Position numbers and translations under genes: made by a program. The notes beneath the pieces are model-generated. The model was not told where the DNA came from, did no database searches, and worked only from the letters and a program-made list of their open reading frames with translations. This document shows positions 1 through 7,735 of a stretch of DNA of 64,000 nt, in pieces; the first letter of the stretch is position 1; every line of letters begins with the position of its first letter. Origin of the DNA: Azospirillum sp. TSO35-2 (GTDB lineage Bacteria; Pseudomonadota; Alphaproteobacteria; Azospirillales; Azospirillaceae); the NCBI RefSeq assembly GCF_003116095.1, contig NZ_LGRA01000013.1:480545-544544 (forward strand), written 5' to 3'.

Positions 1-1
1 C

Positions 2-211
2 TACTGCACGCCGGGCCAGATTTGTTCCGCCGTCGCCGTGCTGAAGGAGATCGAGGACGGCATCCCCAGCCATGCGACCGCCGACCTGACGGCACGGCCG
101 CGGCTGACCGCCGACGAGCTGCGCGAGCGCATGAGCGGCAACATCTGCCGCTGCGGCGCCTATTCCAACATCGTCGATGCGATCACCGAGGTCGCCGGGA
201 GGGAAGCATGA
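2..211 (+). CDS. [2Fe-2S] subunit of molybdenum aldehyde oxidoreductase (3' part only)
   Basis: Only the last 69 codons are in the window; the reading frame is open at the left edge. The peptide begins with a CTPGQ motif and later has the NICRCGAY motif. These are the cysteine-rich signatures of the helical second [2Fe-2S] domain of xanthine dehydrogenase-family small subunits (YagT/PaoA type). The subunit passes electrons from the molybdenum centre to the FAD subunit. Its stop codon overlaps the start of the FAD subunit gene (ATGA), so the genes are translationally coupled. In E. coli PaoA the missing N-terminus carries a Tat signal; whether this protein has one cannot be seen here. Confidence 0.9.
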   Translation, partial: YCTPGQICSAVAVLKEIEDGIPSHATADLTARPRLTADELRERMSGNICRCGAYSNIVDAITEVAGREA

Positions 212-1158
212 GGCCCTTCAGCTATGAGCGCGCCCGGACGCCCGCCGACGCCGCGGCCGCGGCGGCGCGGACGCCGGGCGCCAAGTTCATCGCCGGCGGC
301 ACCAACCTGCTCGACCTGATGAAGCTGGAGATCGAGACGCCGCCGCACCTGATCGACGTCAACGGCCTGTCGCTCGACACCGTCGCGCCGACGCCCGATG
401 GCGGCCTGCGCATCGGCGCGCTGGTGCGCAACACCGACCTCGCCGCCGATGACCGGGTGCGGCGCGACTATGGGCTGCTGTCGCGCGCGCTGCTGGCCGG
501 CGCCTCGGGCCAGCTCCGCAACAAGGCGACGACCGCCGGCAACCTGCTCCAGCGCACCCGCTGCCCCTATTTCTACGACACGGCGCAGCCCTGCAACAAA
601 CGCCAGCCGGGCAGCGGTTGCGCCGCCATCGGCGGCTTCAGCCGCCAGCTCGCGGTGATCGGCGGCAGCGAGGCGTGCATCGCCACCCATCCCAGCGACA
701 TGGCGGTGGCGATGCGGGCGCTGGACGCCACGGTGGAGACGGTCCGGCCCGACGGCGCCACCCGCGGCATCCCGATCGCCGAGTTCCACCGGCTTCCCGG
801 CGACACGCCGCACATCGAGACGGCGCTGGAGCCGGGCGAGCTGATCACCGCGGTGACCCTGCCGAAGCCGCTCGGCGGCCGGCACATCTACCGCAAGGTC
901 CGCGACCGCGCGTCCTACGCCTTCGCCCTGGTCGCCGTCGGCGCCATCCTGCAGCCCGATGGCAGCGGCCGGGTGGCGCTGGGCGGGGTGGCGCACAAGC
1001 CGTGGCGGGTCGAGGCGGCCGAGGCCGAGCTGCCCCGTGGGGCGAAGGCCGCCGCCGCGGCGCTGCTCGCCGGCGCCAAGCCGACGCCCGAGAACGCCTT
1101 CAAGCTGCCGCTGGTCGAGCGCACGCTCGCCGCCGTGCTGGCCCAAGCGAAAGGCTGA
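208..1158 (+). CDS. FAD-binding subunit of aldehyde oxidoreductase, PaoB/YagS-like
   Basis: This 316-residue protein is the medium, FAD-binding subunit of a xanthine dehydrogenase-family aldehyde oxidase. The FAD loop [11 protein letters not shown] lies at residues 29-39 and the second flavin motif TTAGNLLQ at about 108-115. Directly after it come C119, C129 and C138 in a short insertion. An insertion at this place holds an extra [4Fe-4S] cluster in the E. coli PaoB family, so this is a PaoABC-type rather than a classical xanthine dehydrogenase subunit. The start is the ATG that overlaps the upstream stop codon; an in-frame extension upstream is not needed. Three bases separate it from the catalytic subunit gene. 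Confidence 0.92.
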   Translation: MRPFSYERARTPADAAAAAARTPGAKFIAGGTNLLDLMKLEIETPPHLIDVNGLSLDTVAPTPDGGLRIGALVRNTDLAADDRVRRDYGLLSRALLAGASGQLRNKATTAGNLLQRTRCPYFYDTAQPCNKRQPGSGCAAIGGFSRQLAVIGGSEACIATHPSDMAVAMRALDATVETVRPDGATRGIPIAEFHRLPGDTPHIETALEPGELITAVTLPKPLGGRHIYRKVRDRASYAFALVAVGAILQPDGSGRVALGGVAHKPWRVEAAEAELPRGAKAAAAALLAGAKPTPENAFKLPLVERTLAAVLAQAKG

Positions 1159-1161
1159 GCC

Positions 1162-3363
1162 ATGAAGTTCGACACCCCCGCGACCACCAACCCGATCGAC
1201 CAGCTCAAGGTGGTCGGCGTATCGACCAGCCGCATCGACGGGCCGCTGAAGACCACCGGCACCGCGCCCTACGCCTACGAGCGGCATGATGTCGTGCCGA
1301 ACCAAGCCTACGGCTATGTCGTCGGCGCCGGCATCGGCAAGGGCCGCATCGCGTCCCTGTCGGTCGCGGCGGCCAAGGCGGCGCCCGGCGTGCTCGCCGT
1401 GGTCACCGCGGACAACGCCGGCAAGCTCGGCAAGGGCCGGCTCAACATCGCCAAACTGCTGGGCGGCCCGGAGATCGACCATTACCATCAGGCCGTCGCC
1501 TTGGTCGTCGCCGAGAGCTTCGAGCAGGCGCGCGCCGCGGCCCAACTGATCCGCGTCGAGTATGAGCGTGGCGAGGGCCGGTTCGATCTGGCGCAGGCCA
1601 AGGCCGCCATGGGCGACGCGGCCGACGCGAAGAAGGAGGATTCGAACGTCGGCGACTTCGCCGCCGCGTTCGCCGCGGCCCCGGTCAAGCTCGACGAGAC
1701 CTACCGCACGCCGGACCAGAGCCACGCGATGATGGAGCCGCACGCCACCGTCGCCGCCTGGGAGGGCGACCGGCTGACGGTCTGGACCTCCAACCAGATG
1801 GTCGACTGGACCACCGGCGATCTCGCCAGGACGCTGGGGATGCCGAAGGAGAAGGTCCGGCTCATCTCGCCCTTCGTCGGCGGCGGCTTCGGCGGCAAGC
1901 TGTTCCTGCGCGCCGACACGCTGCTGGCGGCGCTGGGCGCCCGCGCGGCCGGGCGGCCGGTCAAGGTGGCGCTGCAGCGGCCGCTGATGATGAACAACAC
2001 CACGCACCGGCCGGCGACGATCCAGCGCATCCGCATCGGCGCGACCGCCGACGGGCGGATCACCGCCATCGCCCACGAAAGCTGGTCCGGCAACCTGCCC
2101 GACGGCAAGCCGGAGAACGCGGTGGACCAGACCCGCCTGCTCTACGCCGGCGCCAACCGCCTGACCGGGAACCGTCTGGCGGTGCTCGACCTGCCGGAGG
2201 GCAACGCGATGCGGGCGCCGGGCGAGGCGCCCGGCCTGATGGCGCTGGAGATCGCCATGGACGAGATGGCGGAGAGGCTCGGGCTCGACCCGGTCGAGTT
2301 CCGCATCCGCAACGACACCCAGGTCGATCCGGAGAAGCCGGAGCGGCCCTTCTCCAAGCGCCAGCTCGTCGAATGTCTGCGCGTCGGTGCCGAGCGGTTC
2401 GGCTGGGACAAGCGCAACCCGCGGCCGGGCGCGACGCGCGACGGGGACTGGCTGGTCGGGATCGGCATGGCCGCCGCCTTCCGCAACAACCTGCTGACCA
2501 AGTCGGCGGCGCGGGTGCGGCTGGACACGCGCGGGGTGGTGACGGTCGAAACCGACATGACCGACATCGGCACCGGCAGCTACACCATCATCGCCCAGAC
2601 CGCGGCCGAGATGATGGGCGTCGGGCTGGACCGGGTGGTGGTGCGGCTGGGCGATTCCAGCTTCCCGGTGTCGGCCGGCTCGGGCGGGCAGTGGGGCGCC
2701 AACAACGCCACCGCTGGCGTCTACGCCGCCTGCGTCAAGCTGCGCGAGGCGGTGGCGCAGCGGCTGGGCGTCAATTCGGCCGACGCGCAATTCGCCGACG
2801 GGCAGGTGCGGTCCGGCAACCGCAGCGTCCCGCTCGCCCAGGCGGCGGGCGGCGGCGAGCTGTCGGCGGAGGACGCGATCGAGTATGGCGACCTTGGCAA
2901 GCGCTACCAGCAATCGACCTTCGGCGGCCATTTCGTCGAGGTCGCCGTCGACGCCGCCACCGGCGAGACCCGGGTGCGGCGCATGCTGGCGGTGTGCGCC
3001 GCCGGCCGCATCCTGAACCCGCTGTCGGCGCGCAGCCAAGTGATCGGCGCCATGACCATGGGCGTCGGCGCGGCGCTGATGGAGGAGCTGGCGGTGGACA
3101 CGCGCAGCGGCTTCTTCGTCAACCACGACCTGGCCGGCTACGAGGTGCCGGTCCACGCCGACATCCCGCACCAGGAGGTGATCTTCCTCGACGAAACCGA
3201 CCCGATCTCCTCGCCGATGAAGGCCAAGGGCGTCGGCGAGCTGGGGCTCTGCGGTGTCGGCGCCGCCGTCGCCAACGCGGTCTACAACGCCACCGGCGTC
3301 CGCGTGCGCGACTACCCGGTCACGCTGGACAAGCTGCTGGACCGCCTGCCGCCGCTGGCCTGA
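1162..3363 (+). CDS. Molybdopterin-binding catalytic subunit of aldehyde oxidoreductase, PaoC/YagR-like
   Basis: This 733-residue protein is the large subunit that holds the molybdenum cofactor and oxidises aldehydes to carboxylic acids with water as oxygen donor. It has the N-terminal a/b hammerhead domain (about residues 20-130) followed by the long Mo-binding region. Glycine-rich cofactor contacts are visible at GGGFGGK (around 240) and GSGGQWGANN. The conserved catalytic glutamate of the family is in KGVGELGLCG, at E693 by direct count. Length and three-gene order match E. coli paoABC, which detoxifies aromatic aldehydes. The maturation chaperone PaoD is not seen downstream. Substrate cannot be fixed from sequence. 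Confidence 0.92.
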   Translation: MKFDTPATTNPIDQLKVVGVSTSRIDGPLKTTGTAPYAYERHDVVPNQAYGYVVGAGIGKGRIASLSVAAAKAAPGVLAVVTADNAGKLGKGRLNIAKLLGGPEIDHYHQAVALVVAESFEQARAAAQLIRVEYERGEGRFDLAQAKAAMGDAADAKKEDSNVGDFAAAFAAAPVKLDETYRTPDQSHAMMEPHATVAAWEGDRLTVWTSNQMVDWTTGDLARTLGMPKEKVRLISPFVGGGFGGKLFLRADTLLAALGARAAGRPVKVALQRPLMMNNTTHRPATIQRIRIGATADGRITAIAHESWSGNLPDGKPENAVDQTRLLYAGANRLTGNRLAVLDLPEGNAMRAPGEAPGLMALEIAMDEMAERLGLDPVEFRIRNDTQVDPEKPERPFSKRQLVECLRVGAERFGWDKRNPRPGATRDGDWLVGIGMAAAFRNNLLTKSAARVRLDTRGVVTVETDMTDIGTGSYTIIAQTAAEMMGVGLDRVVVRLGDSSFPVSAGSGGQWGANNATAGVYAACVKLREAVAQRLGVNSADAQFADGQVRSGNRSVPLAQAAGGGELSAEDAIEYGDLGKRYQQSTFGGHFVEVAVDAATGETRVRRMLAVCAAGRILNPLSARSQVIGAMTMGVGAALMEELAVDTRSGFFVNHDLAGYEVPVHADIPHQEVIFLDETDPISSPMKAKGVGELGLCGVGAAVANAVYNATGVRVRDYPVTLDKLLDRLPPLA

Positions 3364-3487
3364 CGCCCCGGATCGCCCATTGAGGGTGTGGGGGTGGGCC
3401 AATCGTCCCAGGAGTTGCGGAATGACTTGACCGGGTGGCGCCGACAGTGATGGATGGCGTACGTACATTTCTGGTGGTTCCGCTCGC

Positions 3488-3973
3488 ATGGCCCGTCGCC
3501 GGACAGCCCGCCTCCTGCGCCTCGTGACACCGGCCGGTCTTCCGGCCGGTGTGGACGGGCTGCGCCGGGCGCTGGTCGGCTGGATCGCCGTGCTGGCCCT
3601 GCTGGTCCAGGTGGCCGTTCCCGACCTCGCCATGGCGGCGCGGGCGCGGGCCGGGCTGCCGGCCGGTGTGCTGACCGCGCTCGCCGAGTCCGATCACTGC
3701 CGTCCCGCCGAGGATGGCGGGCCGCCGGCCGGGGTCCACCGGGCGGACGGTCCGGGCCGCCCCGGCGGAGACAGCCCTGGCCATGAGGGCGCGGACCACG
3801 GCGCGCTCTGCGCCTTCTGCCTCGCCCTCGGCACCCACGGGCTGAGCCCCGGTTCCGTCGTCGTTCCCCCGCGTCCCGTCGTCCATGCCGCAGCGCCGGC
3901 TGCGGCGGAGCGCAGTGTGCGGCCGATCGACCAGTTCCTGACCTGCCTCAACCCGCGCGCTCCGCCGGCCTGA
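3488..3973 (+). CDS. DUF2946-like membrane-anchored or secreted protein
   Basis: A 161-residue protein with one strongly hydrophobic N-terminal segment (about residues 29-50, WIAVLALLVQVAVPDLAMAA) that may be a signal peptide or membrane anchor. A low-complexity Gly/Pro/His region follows, then a conserved-looking HGALCAFCLALG segment. That C-x-x-C with nearby histidines is typical of the DUF2946 family, small proteins usually encoded beside copper genes. It lies 63 bp upstream of a YcnI-type protein and is co-directional with the CopCD fusion, which supports a role in copper handling. Function is not established; the family assignment rests on architecture and context. Confidence 0.6.
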   Translation: MARRRTARLLRLVTPAGLPAGVDGLRRALVGWIAVLALLVQVAVPDLAMAARARAGLPAGVLTALAESDHCRPAEDGGPPAGVHRADGPGRPGGDSPGHEGADHGALCAFCLALGTHGLSPGSVVVPPRPVVHAAAPAAAERSVRPIDQFLTCLNPRAPPA

Positions 3974-4036
3974 CGGACCACCACCACCGTCAATGCCGGA
4001 CCGCTGTCCGGCACCCATCCGTATCCGGAGCGCATC

Positions 4037-4570
4037 ATGAATCGCATCCTTTCCCTGGCGCTCGGCGCCGGGACCCTTTGCCTTGCCTTGGCCGCGGGCA
4101 CCGCCGCCGCCCACGTCACCCTGGAAACCCGCGAGGCGCCCGCCGGCAGCTATTACAAGGCGGTCCTGAAGGTCGGCCATGGCTGCGACGGCTCGCCGAC
4201 CACCGCCATCCGCGTCCGCCTGCCCGACGGCGCCGTGCTGGCGAAGCCGATGCCCAAGCCGGGCTGGACGCTGTCGACCAAGGAGGGCCCCTACGCCCAG
4301 CCCTATGAGTCGCATGGCCGCAGCATCACACAGGGCGTTACCGAGCTGGCCTGGACCGGCGGCAGCCTGCCCGACGCCTGGTACGACGAGTTCGTCTTCC
4401 AGGTCGTGCTGCCCAAGTTGCCGGCCGGCACCGTCGTCCGCATCCCGGTGGTGCAGGAGTGCGAGAAGGGCGTCCACCGCTGGATCGAGATCCCGGAAGC
4501 CGGCAAGTCGGCGGACGATTATCGCGAGCCGGCGCCGGGCGTGACGCTGACCGAGCCGAAGGCGCATTGA
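4037..4570 (+). CDS. YcnI-like copper-binding protein (DUF1775)
   Basis: This 177-residue secreted protein starts with a clear signal peptide (residues 1-25, ending GTAAA). The mature chain would begin with H26 in AHVTLE. In the YcnI family an N-terminal histidine together with a conserved tryptophan and acidic residue binds Cu(II) in a mono-histidine brace. The DUF1775 core continues to the C-terminus, with the family-typical ELAWTGGSLPDAWYDEFVFQ block. It sits between a DUF2946 gene and a CopCD fusion gene, an arrangement seen in many proteobacterial copper-uptake loci. The probable role is binding copper in the periplasm and delivering it to CopC/CopD. Confidence 0.88.
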   Translation: MNRILSLALGAGTLCLALAAGTAAAHVTLETREAPAGSYYKAVLKVGHGCDGSPTTAIRVRLPDGAVLAKPMPKPGWTLSTKEGPYAQPYESHGRSITQGVTELAWTGGSLPDAWYDEFVFQVVLPKLPAGTVVRIPVVQECEKGVHRWIEIPEAGKSADDYREPAPGVTLTEPKAH

Positions 4571-4651
4571 CCACCATCTTGACCGCGCTCAAGTCGTGTT
4601 GACCGGGTTCGGGTCACAGTGACCGGGCCCGGCTGCGGCCGGACCGCTGGG

Positions 4652-4691
4652 CCGCGTGCCGGAGCGCCGACAGGGCGTTTCCGGCACGCGG
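4652..4691. other. Stem-loop in the copCD leader
   Basis: Arms CCGCGTGCCGG (4652-4662) and CCGGCACGCGG (4681-4691) pair perfectly over 11 bp. A further 4-bp inner stem (CGCC/GGCG) forms inside the 18-base loop. It lies 37 bases upstream of the copCD start and has no T-run after it, so it is more likely a leader structure or protein-binding site than a simple terminator of the ycnI transcript. Confidence 0.5.
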
Positions 4692-4728
4692 TCCTTCCGC
4701 ACACCCTCCGCAAAGGCGGGATACCCCC

Positions 4729-6405
4729 ATGTGTCGTGGCTCTCGACGCCGGCCGGCTCTCTGGCGCTTCCTTCTGCCCGGTGTTTTCCTCGGGCTGTTG
4801 CTGCTGGCCGGCTCGGCCCATCCGGGCTGGGCGCACGCCATCCTCATGGAGTCGGTTCCGGCCGACGGCGCGACCCTCGGCAGCGCGCCGGGCGAACTTC
4901 GCCTGCGCTTCAACGAACCGGTGACGCCGATCCGGGTCCAACTGCTCGACCCGCAGGGGCGGGACGCCGCCGCCCCGGAGGCGGCTTCGGCCGAGAATGA
5001 CGGCGTCCGCCTCGCCCTGCCGCCGGGCCTGCCGACCGGCCTGTACGTCGCCAGCTACCGCGTGACCTCCGCCGACGGCCATCCGGTCACCGGGTCCTTC
5101 ACCTTTGGCATCGGCGTGACGCCCCAACCGGCGGGACCGGCGGCGGAGACGGACGACCCGTCCCAACCCGCCGCGCTGGCCGGCGTGCTGCTGCGCACCC
5201 TGCATTACGCCAGCCTGCTGGCCGGCACCGGCGGCGGCCTGTTCCTGCTGCTGGTGACGGGGCGCTGGTCGCCGCTGGGCGACCGCCTCAAGCCCGGCCT
5301 GTGCCTGATGCTGCTGGCGGCGGCGCTGTCGGCGCTGCTGCTGGTCGGCACGACGGGGGTGGTGCTGACCGGCCGGCCGCTCGCCGATCTGGCGACCGGC
5401 GCGGCCTGGAGCACCGGCGCCGCGAGCAGCGTCGGCCTCAGCGCCGGGGTTGCCCTGCTGGCCATGCTCTGTTCCGCCAGCGGACTGGCGCTCGACAGCC
5501 GGCGGGCGGCCGGGCCGGCGCTGCTGGTGGCGGGCGCGGTGCTGGGCGCCGCCTCGCTGGCCGTCACCGGCCATGCCGCCACCGCCTCGCCGCGCTGGCT
5601 GAGCGCCCCGCTGGTCGGGGTGCATGGCCTGATGGCCGCCGTCTGGGTCGGCGCGCTGTGGCCGCTGACCGTGGCGCTACGGCTGGAAGCGCCGGCCGAG
5701 GCGGCCCGGCTGACCCGCCGCTTCTCGCGCCTCGCCGTCGCGGCGGTGGCGATCCTGCTGGGGGCCGGCGGCGTCCTGTCGGTGATCCAGCTCGGGTCGG
5801 TCGATGCGCTGTACGCGACCGGCTACGGCTGGCTGTGGTCGGCCAAGATGCTGGCGGTCCTGGCCCTGCTCGGGCTGGCGGCGTGGAACAAATGGTCGCT
5901 GACGCCGGCGCTCGACCGCGGCGACGGCCGGCCGGCCAGCCTTCTGCGGCGCAGCGTCGCCCTGGAGATGGCGGCGGTCGGCGCCGCGCTGCTGCTGACC
6001 GCGGCCTTCGCCCTCACCCCACCGCCGCGCGCGCTGGACGCCGCCGGCGAGCTGCGCCACGCCGGCCTGTCGACCGCCATCGTCAAGGGCGACCACATGG
6101 CGCTGGTCGACGTGAACCCGGCGGTGCCGGGGGTCAACGGCGTGCAGGTCCACCTGCAGGACGCCCAGGGCCAGCCGCTGGCCGCCCGCGAGGTGACGCT
6201 GGAATGGGAACTGCCGGCCGCCGGCGTGGCCCCGCTGCGCCGCACCCTGTCCGTTCTCGGGCCCGGGCTGTTCGGTGCCGACGATGTGACGCTGCCGCTG
6301 TCCGGCCGCTGGTCGCTGCGCCTGGACGTGCTGGTCGACGAGTTCGACAAGCAGATGTTCCGGACCGAACTGCCGATCGGGTCCACGGCAACGGGCGCGA
6401 ACTGA
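4729..6405 (+). CDS. CopC-CopD fusion copper import protein
   Basis: This 558-residue protein joins a periplasmic CopC domain to a CopD membrane domain. After a signal sequence ending near residue 35, the mature N-terminus would be H36 (AHAILMESVPADG), the usual Cu(II)-binding start of CopC. The CopC beta-barrel runs to about residue 130. Residues 145-430 carry about eight hydrophobic segments of the CopD family (pfam05425), with VTGHAATAS and GVHGLMAAVWVGALWPL as typical blocks. A hydrophilic C-terminal domain of about 120 residues follows. CopC/CopD proteins supply copper to the cytoplasm or to cuproenzymes. The gene ends the copper trio and faces a convergent GntR gene. Confidence 0.88.
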   Translation: MCRGSRRRPALWRFLLPGVFLGLLLLAGSAHPGWAHAILMESVPADGATLGSAPGELRLRFNEPVTPIRVQLLDPQGRDAAAPEAASAENDGVRLALPPGLPTGLYVASYRVTSADGHPVTGSFTFGIGVTPQPAGPAAETDDPSQPAALAGVLLRTLHYASLLAGTGGGLFLLLVTGRWSPLGDRLKPGLCLMLLAAALSALLLVGTTGVVLTGRPLADLATGAAWSTGAASSVGLSAGVALLAMLCSASGLALDSRRAAGPALLVAGAVLGAASLAVTGHAATASPRWLSAPLVGVHGLMAAVWVGALWPLTVALRLEAPAEAARLTRRFSRLAVAAVAILLGAGGVLSVIQLGSVDALYATGYGWLWSAKMLAVLALLGLAAWNKWSLTPALDRGDGRPASLLRRSVALEMAAVGAALLLTAAFALTPPPRALDAAGELRHAGLSTAIVKGDHMALVDVNPAVPGVNGVQVHLQDAQGQPLAAREVTLEWELPAAGVAPLRRTLSVLGPGLFGADDVTLPLSGRWSLRLDVLVDEFDKQMFRTELPIGSTATGAN

Positions 6406-6491
6406 GCGGCGATGACGTCCGGCGTCGCGCCGATATGTTGTAATCTTGCGCGCTGGGAAAGGACGCGGACCGACCGTCCCGCCGCAGTGTG

Positions 6492-6504
6492 CGTTTACAT
6501 GTTG
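6492..6504. promoter_or_regulatory. Possible GntR-type site 3' of the regulator gene
   Basis: GTTTACATGTTGG here resembles, in reverse orientation, the GTAAACATGTAAC at 7391-7403 upstream of the convergent GntR gene. Both share the ACATGT core with a flanking TTTA/TAAA. It lies between the copCD stop and the 3' end of the regulator gene. It may be chance; no promoter is evident. Confidence 0.2.
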
Positions 6505-6544
6505 GGGAAATGGCGGAGGTGCGGTCCGACCGCTCGCCGTCCCG

Positions 6545-7339
6545 CTACAGGGACAGATCCAGCGTCCGCCCCTCGAACACGCGGCTGCGCGATCCCTCCA
6601 GGTGCTGGCGCATGCGGCTGCGGGCCGTTTCGGCATCGCGGGCGCGGATGGCTTCGAAAATGCCGCGATGCTCGTCGAACACCCCCGACAGCCCCGGGTT
6701 CGGCCCCATCAGCGACACGCCATGGAACTTCATCCCGACGGAGATGTGATCCTTCAGCGCCTGCATCGATGACAGGTAATAATGGTTGTTCGTCGCCTCG
6801 GCGATGGCGGTGTGGAAGGCGAAGTCGGCGTCCTCGCGATGCCGGTGGGCGCGGGTGGCGTCGCCCATCAGGCCCAGCGCCGCCACGATGTTGTCCAGCG
6901 CCGCCTCGTTCCAACGCAGGGCGGCGTGATAGGCGTGGTCCGGCTCGATGGTCAGCCGGAATTCATAGCAGCGCTGGATGTCGGCGATCGTCTCCACCGG
7001 CGCATAGCCCAGCAGCGGGCGGCTTTCCTCCACCGCCACACGGACGAAGCTGCCGGCGCCCTGCCGGGAATAGATCAGCCCCTCCGTCCGCAGGCGCTTC
7101 AACGCCTCCCGCACCACCGGGCGCGACACCTGGAAGCGGGTGGCGAGGTCGTTCTCGCCCGGCAGCCGTTCGTTGGGCTGGAAATCGCCGGCGCTGATCT
7201 GGGCCAGCAACTGCTGGTAAATCCGCTGGACGAGCGGCGTCTGGCGCCCCCGGGGGAGGTCCTCCCCCTCGCGCCGGCCCGGACCGTCGTTGACGGTCGT
7301 CATGTCCCGGCTGTCGACATCCACCGACCCTGCGCCCAT
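6545..7339 (-). CDS. GntR-family transcriptional regulator, FadR/FCD subfamily
   Basis: This 264-residue regulator has an N-terminal winged helix (about residues 35-105, with LPGENDLATRFQVSRPVVREALKRLRTEGLI) and an all-helical FCD ligand domain (about 115-250). The FCD domain keeps the Asp/His pattern for a bound metal (FHTAIAEATNN and FDEHRGIFEAI). Such proteins usually repress nearby uptake or catabolic genes and release DNA when they bind an organic acid. The start at 7339 is preceded by GGGAG at good spacing. The gene is divergent from the inositol operon, but that operon has its own IolR sites, so the target of this regulator is unclear. Autoregulation is suggested by the motif at 7382-7404. 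Confidence 0.85.
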   Translation of the reverse strand: MGAGSVDVDSRDMTTVNDGPGRREGEDLPRGRQTPLVQRIYQQLLAQISAGDFQPNERLPGENDLATRFQVSRPVVREALKRLRTEGLIYSRQGAGSFVRVAVEESRPLLGYAPVETIADIQRCYEFRLTIEPDHAYHAALRWNEAALDNIVAALGLMGDATRAHRHREDADFAFHTAIAEATNNHYYLSSMQALKDHISVGMKFHGVSLMGPNPGLSGVFDEHRGIFEAIRARDAETARSRMRQHLEGSRSRVFEGRTLDLSL

Positions 7340-7381
7340 CGTTCCGCTCCCAGCCTCTTGCTCACCGGCTCATCGGCCACC

Positions 7382-7404
7382 GGTAAATTTGTAAACATGT
7401 AACC
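7382..7404. promoter_or_regulatory. Candidate operator upstream of GntR regulator
   Basis: An AT-rich run in GC-rich surroundings contains TTGTAAACAT followed by GTAAC. FadR-subfamily regulators commonly bind TTGT-N2-ACAA-like palindromes; this site matches with one mismatch. It lies 43-65 bases upstream of the regulator start on the opposite strand, a good position for autoregulation. Basis: sequence match plus family knowledge; the assignment is inferred. Confidence 0.4.
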
Positions 7405-7495
7405 GCCCAATTGCCAGCGTTTCAACACGGCCCGGCGTGGTGAAGGGGTGCGGGTCCCGGCACGGACGGTACCCTCCGCCGGCATCGATGGGAAT

Positions 7496-7541
7496 GGAAC
7501 AAAAATTCCCCATTGACCCGTTACGGAATGTTTGTTCTACT
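7496..7541 (+). promoter_or_regulatory. iolC promoter with two IolR operators
   Basis: GGAACAAAAATTCC (7496-7509) is a perfect GGAA-N6-TTCC site and GGAATGTTTGTTCT (7525-7538) is a one-mismatch copy, 29 bp apart. Between and under them lies a sigma-70-like promoter: -35 TTGACC at 7513-7518, 17-base spacer, -10 TCTACT at 7536-7541. The second operator covers the spacer and -10; the first lies just upstream of the -35. GGAA-N6-TTCC is the motif reported for the RpiR-type IolR of Sinorhizobium meliloti, and an RpiR gene is present at 18532-19377. This predicts repression of the inositol operon by IolR. Confidence 0.75.
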
Positions 7542-7735
7542 GACCATCGAGAGTTTCGCCTGATCCGACCCGGGCCATTCGCAGACGAGCCATCGCAGAT
7601 AGGCCGGCGATGCTGGACGGTGGCCGGGACCATGGTGACCGGAACCGCCCCATCCCGAAGCCGGCACGGCGCCTCCCCTGCGGGCCGATGCGCGCCGACA
7701 CCCACGCGACGTGAGAATCCAAGGAAGCCCACGCC

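Noticed and set aside
160-3633. Very long open frame antisense to the aldehyde oxidase genes (1157 codons)
   Set aside because: Low-complexity Arg/Ala/Gly/His-rich translation with no recognisable family; typical antisense shadow in 70% GC DNA where stop codons are rare.
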